Shown here piece by piece: positions 54,598 through 64,000 of a DNA stretch of 64,000 bases; within the stretch, counting starts at the first letter, position 1; every line of letters starts with the position of its first letter. This stretch comes from Helichrysum umbraculigerum (lineage: Eukaryota > Streptophyta > Magnoliopsida > Asterales > Asteraceae), in assembly GCA_949592205.1 (NCBI GenBank), contig CATIUR010000001.1, forward strand, positions 314,492,250 to 314,556,249, given 5' to 3'. Both the position numbers and the translations under genes were made by a program. The notes beneath the pieces were generated by a model, which saw only the letters and a program-made list of their open reading frames with translations, did not search any database and had not been told where the DNA came from.

Positions 54598-56914
54598 TGT
54601 CGCACCCTCAAGTTCAGGTTGCGGAAGCTAATCGGGTCGGGGCGCGACTAATCAATAATCAAAACACACAAGATATATAGGAACGACTCTATATGCGTCG
54701 TTTACAAAAATTACATTGATAGTTAAATGTTTACATGGATAAAGCTAGTACATAGCTCGTGTTTTGAAAATGAGAGATTTCGATACATAAATACTGTTAC
54801 AAAATATATTAACGCAAGGAAATCTCAATTGTCTGCATGCTGACTCGAGCTACAGTATCATATGTGGGCAGTCCAACCTACTACTGAGTACCTGTGATAC
54901 ATGCTAAAAACAGTCAGCTAATGCTGGTGAGCTCACAGGTTTGAATATCAAATATTGTATGAACCGCAAGATTTAATGTACTGATTTGCAACCAAGCAAA
55001 TAATAATGTATACAGCCATGAGCACATAGTCTGAGCCTTAACTGAGGTGTCAGGATCACAATCAAGTGCCTGATCGAGGGTGCCTCCCCACGAGTGCCTA
55101 ATCCACACTCGTAAACCTCAAATGCTAATTCGTCCGTTTGACCAGTTAGTGCTTGCTAACCCGGATGAGGATTGTCAATCCTATATGGTACCATACACTA
55201 ACATTCGCGATTCCGAAGTATTACCAAACTATGTTGTGGAGGACTTAAAATGATTAGTTGTGTAAACTCATGTAGTATATGAAAAGTTTGTACTCGCGTT
55301 CACATGTTAAAAACAAGCAATGAATCACACCCCTGAGTGAAAACAGTAAAAAGAGGAGCTATGAGACTCATCTGAGTCTGATGCGTTTATCTCAATAAAC
55401 GTACGTTGCTTAGCCAAGCAATGATGTCCGAAGACTGTAACCTGAGGGCGTCCAAGACGCGCGTTGGTTAATATGAGTAGGTATCTCAAAAGATCACCTA
55501 TGCTAGTTGATCACACAACTAGTAATGTCCAAAGAAAAATTTGGTTTGATTGATTAGGTTTGAGTTTTGAAAACATGTACGGTCCGTTGGTGACGGTTTG
55601 TAATAACAATCTCAAAGTGTTATTATTATGATGTCATATCGTATGCTTACAAAGCATGTTTTATGTGTTACTGAGTTGTATCGTATAAGATTTAGTTGTT
55701 ACACCAGTCCAATAATTGGTGGTTAAGTGTCTTCAAGTATTATGTGATGAGCTACACTAGTTAAGACTGCTTGTGTAAGTTGTGACACTCGTTATGACTG
55801 CTAGTTATAAGTTATGGCTGCTAGTTATAAGCGGCGACACTCGTTATGACTGCTAGTTATAAGTTATGGCTGCTACTTATAAGTGGCGACACTCGTTATC
55901 ACTGCTTTTGCAAGTGCGACACTCGTTATGACTGCCTTTGCAAGTGCGACACTCGTTATGACTGCCTTTGCAAGTACGACACTCGTTATGACTGCCTTTG
56001 CAAGTGCGACTCTCGTTATGACTGCCTTCGCAACTCGTTATTGCTGCTAGTTCGTTTGACAGATTTTTAGCATTTTTCGTGGCTCGTTTTGACCAAGTTA
56101 GTTTCCGAATCAAGTTCCAAAATTTTTACACAACGTTCCCACATATCTAGTGTACTTCCTGTAAATTTTTCATGACTTTTGGAGGTCGTTTGATATTTTT
56201 AAAAAATTCACAAAGTATCACCGTTCAGTTTGGTCTGAATTTTAAACCTTTGCTCACAAATCAAATTTTCTGGAAGAATTGGTTTATTGTTTGAACGATC
56301 CAAAGAATAATATTTTGTAGACAACATCCATACGAAGATTTCAGTATATAATTCATGCATTTACTCAACTTAGAACTCAAGTTATGGCTCCGAGAAGGTG
56401 GTGCAACTTTCTGTCTCCAGAAGACATAAAGTATATGTCGTCGGAGAAAATTATTTTCGGGTACTAAACGGAGTCAGAATGTTATGAAACAATTTTTGTT
56501 AGAAAGCTTACTTCTTTACTACATGTTAGGCCTAAGAAACGTCACTTTTCATTAAGAAATGAATTTTCTAAAAATCGTTGAAATTAGAACAGAATCTGGA
56601 CAGGAAAACAGAAAACATAAATTCGAGTTTTAAAATGTTTTTTGGCTTAGCATTTGGACATTCTATAGTTGTATGAGCAAGGTAACATGTATATAAACAT
56701 ATTATAAGTAGTTTTTGGAAGTGTCGGAAATCTTACAATGATCGGTTTTGAAAACTGAGAAGATAGAAACGTAGAGGTTTGCGTGGTGATCGTTTTTGCT
56801 TCCAAACACTTGATGATCGAAGGAGTTTTGATGGTGGTTTTTGGTGGTGATTGTGGCTGATCTTGGGTCGATTTTAGAGAGAGAGAGGCAAGTAGAGAGA
56901 GGCTAGAGAAGGTG
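54598..56914 (-). mobile_element. G1 5' LTR, distal part
   Basis: Matches 31584-33920 with about 2% differences by eye. It begins TGTCGCACCCTC on the plus strand and is broken at 56915 by the G2 LTR. The remaining proximal part must lie beyond the window. The GTGAGT motif is here changed to ATGAGT (about 55375). Confidence 0.92.
55884..56036 (-). repeat. 30-bp tandem units in G1 5' LTR, 5 copies
   Basis: Units contain GCGACACTCGTTATGACTGC and CTTTGCAAGT. Three copies in the partner LTR. Confidence 0.85.
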
Positions 56915-58526
56915 TGTTACCCCCCCCCCCCCCCCCGAAATCGGTAATCGTGCTTATTTAATGTTTAGCGGAAGCAATCTGTAATTAGCGGAAGCGTTAT
57001 GAGTTTACAGTTTAATAGCGGGGGTGCTGACGTTACAATTGTGCATTCACCGTATCAGAGCATATGATCATACAGAACCTAATATGTTAAGATGCCAATT
57101 TAAACAGTTGTACAAAAGTAATACGACTATGTAAGTCGTAACAGTAGTAGTAGAGTTGAAAACGTTTAAGTTTTACAATACATAAGTTTTAACATAAGAT
57201 TTCATAAGTATGACTGCAATGTCTGCAGTTATACTAAGGAAATCCCCAAAAGCTGTCCCAAAAGTATGTGGCATCCTAAGTAGTCCAGGGTTGTCCATCC
57301 TGAATGCATGCGATTCTTACTTACGTAGCTAATTTCCTGTAAAACATAGAAAAGAGTCGTCAACAAAATATGTTGAGTGATATCACAGGTTTTATATAAG
57401 TATGTGGCATGTTAAACCATTTATGTTTGTGTTATTGAAATGTTATTCAATAAATAATTGTTTGCATGTTCTGCAAAATATAATATTGTAGGGTTGTTAC
57501 CCTAGAATACCGTTTTATGTGGGTTGTTACCCAAATTGTAAGTCTGGTTGTTCACAGTATATATAAAGATGACCAGTATGTTTTCTGGTATAAAACAGAT
57601 GTAGGATATGTTCATCCTATATATTATGTGGGAAATACTTAGACTATGATCCCCTGAAAGGTGAGCTAAACCTCGCAGGTTAAAGTAACGCGACCTAACC
57701 CTATAACCAAACCACGACCAATCAGTATGTTGTTTGCCTACAGGACTTGTAAGTATATGCTCCAATCCAGTAGGAGGGTCGTCACGGCAATAGTACTATT
57801 CGTATACTCAGTGGCTAGAGTCACCTAGCTAATGGTTATAGTTTGCATGACATAAGGACTTTTCATGCATTCATTGTGAGTCTGGGTCCGTACTAGGATT
57901 CGTTGTCTAATTCCCAAAGCAGTTATGAAAATGTAATTTCATATCAAACAGTTTGTATAAAGCAGTAAATCATTTATATAGTTTTGCTGCATGTGTTCGC
58001 ATGCAGTTTCTATGTTTACACCCCTATGTTTAAAAGCATAAAACATTGAAAAGTAGGGGCTGTGAACTCACGGTAGTTTGCTCGGTATGAATGCTAGCAG
58101 CCAACAGATGATTGCCCAAGGTATGTTAACCTATATCCAATAAATGTATTAACATAAGTACGTTTGATTTGTTTAATCAACTTATGCTAATAGTTTGTTT
58201 ATTTGAAGAAATTGTTGATTTCTTTATCATGTATGTCGTTGATTTCGTTGGTGACATTGTGTTGAAATATTGTTATTATTTCACTCGTCGTATACTTGGT
58301 TAAGTATATATACACGTATGTAATTGTATATATATTTGAATGTCGTTTCATCCCCATTGTACATATATTTGTTCTATATATGTATACGTTTGTAAATATA
58401 CTTGTTGTATATTATTAAGTCGTACGTTGGTTAAATGTATGTTACCTAAATGTATGTTTGTTAAACACGAGTTCTCATTTGTATATACATGCATATGTGT
58501 ACATATATATAAACATATGTTCTCGT

Positions 58527-58533
<7 letters not shown>

Positions 58534-58618
<85 letters not shown>
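58534..58618. repeat. (TA)n microsatellite
   Basis: About 85 bp of perfect AT alternation inside the G2 LTR. Confidence 0.95.
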
Positions 58619-58621
<3 letters not shown>

Positions 58622-59014
58622 AATACGCTGTTTACGTATATAAAATGTTATACGTTTTATTTGTTATAAAACCTTTATCGTGTTTATAAAATAAACATCA
58701 TTGTTTTAAAACCGTCATGTGCGTTTAATAAGTTTGAAGTGTCCCGATAATGTAATCGTATCCAATCGTATATCATATAAAGTCCGTATATATGTATGTA
58801 TTATACCTATATATATAGTTTGTACATCTAAAGTTTGTCGTGTATTGTACAAATAATGTCTCAATGATATGTTTATTCGTTCACATTCCATTTGTCGTAT
58901 GTATTTACCAATATACTATATCCGTTGCACATGAGGTTGTATACTCGTTAAATGTTTGTGCCGTTTAAGATTACAAGCCAGTCCTTGGAATTTAAATTCG
59001 GATTAGGGCTCAAA

Positions 59015-59335
59015 GTAGGGTACCCGCCGGGTAATGGGTTACCCGCCTCGCAAAGCCCATTTTAACATAAGTACGATTTTATGCTGACTATCCGTCGGGT
59101 AACGAGGTACCCACCGGGTAAAGTCAAGTTTTTACAGGGGTTATCGTTTAATCAAAAGTATCAGCTGGGTAACGAGGTACCCGCCGGGTAAAGTCAAGTC
59201 TTTAAAGGGGTTCTCGTTTAGTTGGAAGTATCTGCCGGGTAACGTGTTACCCGCCGGGTAACCATGTTTTTACACGATCAGAATATGAGTTTGGGCTGGA
59301 TATCCGCCGGATAAAGGGTTATCAGCCGGGTAACA
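59015..59335. repeat. CCGGGTA / TACCCGCC word cluster in G2 LTR
   Basis: Around fifteen copies of (G)CCGGGTAA or its complement, often as pairs such as TACCCGCCGGGTA, which is itself palindromic. The same word occurs at 10960-11165 in L1. Confidence 0.75.
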
Positions 59336-60513
59336 CCATTTTAACAGAACCTGTTCGCAACAGAGCTTATATATACATGTTTGCTTTTGGTTCAAAATTG
59401 TTTGTGTCGAGTTCTAATCATTTATAGCATCGTAGTAACACATTTTAACAACCTATTAACTCATTTTTCCTATCAATTTTCGGATTCAAAGCTTTTGTTT
59501 TATGAAACCATTTTCAAGAACAATTCACCAAATTATCAACTTATTATGTTTTATGCATATATTATGATTATATAAACGTGATTCATAACGAATTCGGGTG
59601 AGAAATTTAAGAAGGAAAAGTTTCCTTACAATGAGATGGAGATGATGATCACGAGCTGAGGATGATGAAGATAATATTATTGTTATTGTTTTATGTTATA
59701 TTGCTTCTGCTCCTGCTTGTTGCTACCTCTGATCTTACTTAGTGAAGAAGAAGAGAAAGGAGATAGATAGATGAAAGTGAAAATGATCTGATGAAGGAAT
59801 GAGAGGGAGGGAACGAGATATAAAATATAAAACGGTATGGTTCGTGAATAGAAACTGGTCTCCTTAGTTATTTGAGTTAGTTGGGGTTATTTGGCCCGTT
59901 AATTTCGAGTACGGGTATAATTAGTACAATATAAAATTTAACATTTTATATTTTTATTTTGTAGATGCTCTCCTGGTTCGTTATTTAAACTTAGAATAAT
60001 GAGGTTTTCATTATTTTAGACAGTTGTATATTTTGTGCATTTGTTACTGAACACGTCCAATTGGGTGCCAAATTTTAGTCGAATTACGAATTCATATTTT
60101 GAGGGAATGTTCCAAATCCTTTCGAATGAATCATAAAAATATCATTTTTGTGATTTGTGATCTCTGGGTACGTTTAACAATTATTTCTATTCATCTTATA
60201 ATTCGTTTTATGTTAAACGTATATTTAAATCGTTTTATCTATATGTTATAGATGTACTACTTCTCGTAATTAATAATTGAATTATTAATTATTTTTGTGT
60301 CACCAACTTTTGTTATTTATTTTTGTCGGGTTCGTTCCGATACATTTATACGTAACTTTATACTTACGTATTAAGTAATACTTTTTGTTTAAAAGTACTG
60401 GGCTTTCTAGGCTTACATCACATCAAAAGTTTTGTTTAAACTTAATCAGGAAATTAGCATAAGAATGCACATGCTTAAATGTTAATCAGTACCTAATTTG
60501 GAGAGTTGTCACA

Positions 60514-61404
60514 TTCTCCCCCCGTTAGGGAAATCTCGTCCCGAGATTTAAGTCATGTCGTGAGTCGCGGTCACGGTTTCAAAAAGTTGAGGATATTTCT
60601 TGCGTATTTCATCCTCGCGTTCCCAGGTGAACTCTGGGCCTCGTTTCGAGTTCCATCGATTTTTAACAAGTTTGATCCGACTGTTTCGGAGCTTTTGCGT
60701 TTTAGTGTCCATTACCTCAAGCGGTTCCTCCACAAAGTTAAGTTTTGCATCAATAAAGATTTCATCCGGATGTATGATTAACGCTTCGTTAGATAGACAC
60801 TTTTTAAGGTTACTCACGTGAAAGGTGTCGTGAATATTTCTAAGTTATTGCGGCAGTTTAAGCTTATAAGCTACAGGACCAATCCTTGCTAGGATCTCAA
60901 AAGGTCCAACGTAACGTGGGTTCAGTTTGCCGCGTTTTTCAAATCGTACAACTCCTTTCCAGGGAGATACTTTGAGTAGGACTTTGTCACCTACTTGAAA
61001 CTCCAAAGGTTTCCGTCTATTGTCTGCATAACTCTTTTGTCGTTCTCGTGCTGTTTTCAAACGATTAAGTTCTTGAGATATCTTGTCCGTTGTTTCTTGG
61101 ACTATCTCAGGACCTGATCACTGTCTGTCGTCCAACTCTGCCCAACAGAGTGGCGATCGGCACTTGCGTCCGTACAACGCCTCAAAAGGTGCCATTTGTA
61201 TGCTCGTATGATAACTATTGTTATACGAGAATTCGGCTAAAGGGAGATGAACATCCCAGTTTCCTCCAAAGTCAATCGCACAGGCTCAGTACTCATGTCG
61301 AGTCTAGTACCCAATGCTTGTTGCAGTGTTTTCCAGAAGCGAGAGGTGAAACGTGCATCTCTATCAGAGATAATCGATAGTGGTACTCCATGTCTGGAGA
61401 CAAC
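60514..61404 (-). pseudogene. G2 pol remnant: integrase C-terminus and chromodomain
   Basis: Minus-strand pol end: HGVPLSIISDRDARFTSRFW near 61390, a deletion near 61287 that removes the conserved YHPQTDGQSERT part, YNNSYHTSIQMAPFEALYGR, SYADNRRKPLEFQVGDKVLL, then the chromodomain (WNSKRGPEFTWEREDEIRKK) ending at 60548. TAA at 60845-60847 follows LPQ where Glu is expected. Closely related to G1 pol. The 5' part of G2 is displaced by E4 at 61405. Confidence 0.88.
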
Positions 61405-61814
61405 TGTTAGTACATGTTTAATGTCTGTCAGTTGGTCTAGCTCGTAGTTTGTATTTAGTTTTGTAATTCTGACTCATGCGACGTAGCGCACTACGTCGCA
61501 GGTGCGACGTCAGGTATTGGGCCTGCGACGTAGCAGACGTCGCATGGGCTTGGGCCTGCGACGTAGCGTGCGACGTCGCAGGTGCCAAACTTTGTATAAA
61601 AACGTTTTACGTTTTCTGTTTTAGGCTGGACGAAACCCTAAACATAATCAGTCGAAATCTCTGTAATCTGACCGAATATTATTGAATATAATACGTTTCG
61701 TTTGATATTCATTGCGTGTTGATTGTTCGTGTGTTTGTTTGATAATCTAATCGTTGTTTCCGCCATCGATTGGATTGACTCGGTTCGTTCTAGATCCTAA
61801 GTAAGGGACAAACA
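61405..61814 (+). mobile_element. E4 5' LTR
   Basis: Starts TGTTAGTACATG at 61405, breaking G2 pol, and ends GGGACAAACA at 61814, three bases before a PBS. The flank ACAAC (61400-61404) is the expected target duplication. 410 bp. A TATA box (TATAAAAA) is at 61595-61602. Dense GCGACGT words lie at 61477-61580. The second LTR lies beyond the window, so this end is inferred from TG/CA and the PBS. Confidence 0.82.
61595..61602 (+). promoter_or_regulatory. TATA box in E4 LTR
   Basis: TATAAAAA, downstream of the GCGACGT word block. Confidence 0.6.
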
Positions 61815-62229
61815 ACTGGTATCAAAGCCATTCCTGCTCTGCTTTGAAAACCCCTAAATTCGACAATTAGGTTTTCTGGGTTGGGGATGAATGTTCGTCA
61901 GTGCGACGTACGATGCGACGTAGTCGCCTACGTCGCTCTAATTAGCAATTAATTAATTCCTACGTCGCCCTTCCCTACGTCGCCTTTTATGTGACGTCCG
62001 ATGCGACGTAGCACTCTACGTCGCTATTTTAATTAATGTGATTAAATTCACAATAAATTGCAAAATGCGACGTCCCCCTTTACGTCGCTCGACTTTTATG
62101 CGACGTACGGGCTTACGTCGCTTTTCAATTTATTTTGATTTTAGGCGACGTACAGTTCTACGTCGCTCTGTGTTCATGCGACGTACGTGGCTACGTCGCT
62201 AGTTCCAGGAATTTTGATAAAGGTTTTTC

Positions 62230-62267
<38 letters not shown>

Positions 62268-62320
62268 TAAAATTTTTGCTAACCCTTTTCGAGTTGCAAT
62301 CTGTTTCTGTTTTTGCAGAT
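61815..62320 (+). other. E4 leader: PBS, GCGACGTA words, poly(A), splice acceptor
   Basis: PBS TGGTATCAAAGCC at 61817-61829 (initiator Met-tRNA type, one mismatch). Inverted pairs of GCGACGTA and TACGTCGC fill 61900-62200. A poly(A) tract of 35 nt is at 62231-62265. The leader ends CTGTTTCTGTTTTTGCAG|AT ATG, a strong 3' splice site. A donor-like AA|GTAAGG lies at 61799-61806, at the LTR end. No ORF. Confidence 0.75.
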
Positions 62321-64000
62321 ATGGCTCTGACTTTTGAAGCTCGTCACAATACGACTGCTTATCTGGTTGACACTTCTGATAAAGCTGCACCGTATCGTCA
62401 GATGATTGCATTTTTGAGACGTTCTAGGGTATCTCACGTCATTTCCGATACCACGGTGGTTTTTGGAAATCTGATCAACCCATTTTGGAGGAACGCAACT
62501 GTCGTTACTGAAAACGAAGTTAGACGATTGGTCTCTACCGTTCTGGGTACGGAGATCAGTATTACAGAACAGAGTATTCGGGAACTTTTACAGCTCAACG
62601 ATCAGCCGGATATGCCTATCGGTTTTGATCATATTTTTGTTACTGGAGCTATGCAACGAATAGGATATCCAGGAATTCCCTCCGATCAGTACAGGAAAGC
62701 GAATCTCACGCGTGTTTGGAGATATCTGATGCACGTGATTATCGTTTGTTTGGGGAATAGGAAAGGTGGAACGGATGGTATGAGCCGAAGTCTGGCTTCT
62801 GCTATGTTAGCGTTGGTATACAACAAGCCGTTCAACTTCTCAGGATTTATCTTCAAGGCTATGGTTGATAATGCGAACGCTGGGGATCAGAAATGGATTT
62901 TATATCCACGTTTTGTTCAGTTGCACATTAATCGTCATCATCCAGATCTTCAGGCACAGGGTGATCCCGATCAGCTATTAAAGATTTCACCGATGATGAG
63001 TCGGATTTTCACTATTTGTGCAAGTTTTGAGAAAGGGGTTGCGGCAGCAACGGATGTTCCCTTATTTGGTGCAATTGTGGACGAGAATTATGTACCGCCC
63101 CCAGATCCTCAGTATATGGATGTTCCAGCACCTCAGCAACCGCAGCAACCGTTTGTGAACATTCCAGTTCAAGCTGCGGGGGAGAACATTCCTGCTCAAG
63201 CTGCGGGGGAGAACGTGGATGCTCTTTTGGAGAACATTGAGCAGTTCGGGCATGTGGATTCGGACAATCCAGCATCGCATGATACGGTTGAGGATTCCGA
63301 TTCTGAAGATACTGCGATTGTAGGACCTCAGGATGGGGGTCCGACGCCTGAGCATTCTGATGGTACTGTTCCGCATCCCTCTGAGATGGAACGTATCAGG
63401 CTTTCAGATTCATTCAGATATCTGCGGATTAAGCGTCGAATCAGACAAGGACGCAAGTATGTGCCTCCACGAGATACGGGAAAGCGTACACGTGATGGTG
63501 ATGATCCTGCTGATGAGACTTATCAACCGAGACGTCGTGTTCGTCGTTCTTCATCAACACGAGCTCCAGTCAATCCACAGCAGCAGGATACTTTTGAGAT
63601 TCAACCGACTCCAGCTTTCATGCAAAAGATAATGGAAGATATGCAGCTGATGAAGCAAAAGCTGGAGGCTCAGGATGAGAAGATTGCTGAACAAGCTGCT
63701 TTGATCGAGGTTCAATCTAAAGAGCTTGAGGAAACGAAGAATAGGGTTAATGTTTTGGAAGGCAGGTTACTTGCCTCGGGGGAGTCTGGGTCTGGGATAC
63801 CCACTTTAGAGTCAAGTGAACCTGCGTCTGTAAATCCCAACCCTGTAATTGAAAATATTAATGAAAATATTTCTGTTTTGGATTACTTTTCTGTTGATGA
63901 TATTCCAGGGCAACCGAGACCACTGGCAGTTGATTACTCATTTGCTGACTTATCATTTATTCAAAGGATGGCCAGTGGAGTTGGCTCTGAGGAAGAAACA
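62321..64000 (+). CDS. E4 ORF A-B fusion (YPRF family), open at window end
   Basis: ATG at 62321 (MALTFEARHNTTAYL). At least 559 codons without a stop. N-terminal domain about 1-240: LINPFWRNATVV, IRELLQLNDQPDMPIGFD, MQRIGYPGIP, WRYLMHVIIVCLGNRKGG, ASAMLALVYNKPFNFSGFIF and WILYPRFVQLHI. Then PLFGAIVDENYVPPP, a Pro/Gln/Gly-rich linker, an Arg-rich patch (RRRVRRSSSTR) and a coiled coil (about 430-490; MQLMKQKLEAQDEKIAEQ). It lies where gag normally starts. Closest relative here is C1 exon 1, but with no introns. It is the only undamaged ORF A copy in the window. Function unknown. Confidence 0.8.
   Translation, partial: MALTFEARHNTTAYLVDTSDKAAPYRQMIAFLRRSRVSHVISDTTVVFGNLINPFWRNATVVTENEVRRLVSTVLGTEISITEQSIRELLQLNDQPDMPIGFDHIFVTGAMQRIGYPGIPSDQYRKANLTRVWRYLMHVIIVCLGNRKGGTDGMSRSLASAMLALVYNKPFNFSGFIFKAMVDNANAGDQKWILYPRFVQLHINRHHPDLQAQGDPDQLLKISPMMSRIFTICASFEKGVAAATDVPLFGAIVDENYVPPPDPQYMDVPAPQQPQQPFVNIPVQAAGENIPAQAAGENVDALLENIEQFGHVDSDNPASHDTVEDSDSEDTAIVGPQDGGPTPEHSDGTVPHPSEMERIRLSDSFRYLRIKRRIRQGRKYVPPRDTGKRTRDGDDPADETYQPRRRVRRSSSTRAPVNPQQQDTFEIQPTPAFMQKIMEDMQLMKQKLEAQDEKIAEQAALIEVQSKELEETKNRVNVLEGRLLASGESGSGIPTLESSEPASVNPNPVIENINENISVLDYFSVDDIPGQPRPLAVDYSFADLSFIQRMASGVGSEEET

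Larger units (their letters stand above)
56915..60513 (-). mobile_element. G2 3' LTR (Tekay-like gypsy), 3.6 kb
   Basis: Minus strand starts TGTGACAACTCTCC at 60513, right after the polypurine tract, and ends at 56915 (TGTTACC followed by a C-run on the plus strand). It is inserted into the G1 5' LTR; the flank is AGGTG (56910-56914). It contains a (TA)n run, a CCGGGTA word cluster and GTGAGTTCACAGCCCCTAC (about 58045-58063, minus). No gene is present. Confidence 0.87.

Noticed and set aside
55846..56113. Evenly spaced 30-bp repeats resembling a CRISPR array, with Cys-rich repeat ORFs on both strands
   Set aside because: Units are directly tandem without unique spacers, lie in an LTR with a partner copy at 32870, and the genome is a plant.
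61801..61830. tRNA gene suggested by TGGTATCAAAGCC and similar sites at other elements
   Set aside because: These are primer binding sites next to LTRs; no cloverleaf can be formed around them.

Overview
The window is plant nuclear DNA made almost entirely of nested LTR retrotransposons, plus one decayed DNA-transposon gene. I see no convincing single-copy host gene. The element types (very long-LTR Tekay-like chromoviruses, a Tat-like Ty3/gypsy element with a second RNase H, Sirevirus-like Ty1/copia elements) show a flowering plant. From memory, the accessory proteins resemble proteins from Asteraceae genomes, so a composite (daisy family) is my guess, held at low confidence.

Layout, left to right. 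1-407: end of a minus-strand LTR (family G2) inserted in a truncated gypsy gag. 408-4162: that gypsy element (Y), internally deleted, with a 2.86-kb 3' LTR. 4163 to about 9420: an En/Spm (Ptta)-like transposon remnant with a multi-exon Transposase_24 + Ulp1-protease pseudogene on the minus strand, and subterminal words in inverted orientation at its two sides. From about 9430: R4, a plus-strand element carrying an accessory ORF (ORF A). R4 is split by solo LTR L1 (9924-11830, TSD AGTGA), by solo LTR S (12173-25225, TSD CTGAG), and at 25867 by G3. S is itself split by N1 (15117-25006). N1 is a non-autonomous copia-like element with LTRs, PBS, PPT, gag and a long accessory ORF, but no pol. G3 (25867-31583, Tat-like gypsy) is split at 31584 by G1, a minus-strand Tekay-like chromovirus whose 3' LTR contains C1 (33956-48050, TSD GGGTC). 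C1 is a Sirevirus-like copia element with gag, pol and, downstream of pol, a five-exon accessory gene. The 5' LTR of G1 is cut at 56915 by G2, another Tekay-like element. G2 is cut at 61405 by E4, a plus-strand element whose first ORF after the PBS is the accessory protein, open to the window end. R4 > G3 > G1 > G2 > E4 gives five insertion levels.

The most interesting signal is the accessory module. One protein family (ORF A, with a Tyr-Pro-Arg-Phe core) is carried by R4, N1, C1 and E4, four elements that otherwise differ in content: gag+pol, gag only, and neither gag nor pol seen. In C1 it is split by four GT-AG introns that preserve the reading frame. In N1 and E4 it is intronless over the same span. 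In C1 and E4 its ATG follows an identical 3' splice-site context (CAG|AT ATGGCT). In C1, N1 and E4 a poly(A) tract of 27-36 nt on the sense strand precedes it. This suggests a protein expressed from a spliced subgenomic RNA and maintained through loss of pol.

A second signal is that most elements have their own short, often palindromic word scattered through LTRs and leaders: GGATC(C) in G3, CAGTGA in N1, ACTCGC in C1, GCGACGTA in E4, GTGTCGC in Y and S, CCGGGTA in G2 and L1. Most gypsy coding regions carry several stops of the C-to-T or G-to-A type, as expected of methylated, silenced DNA.
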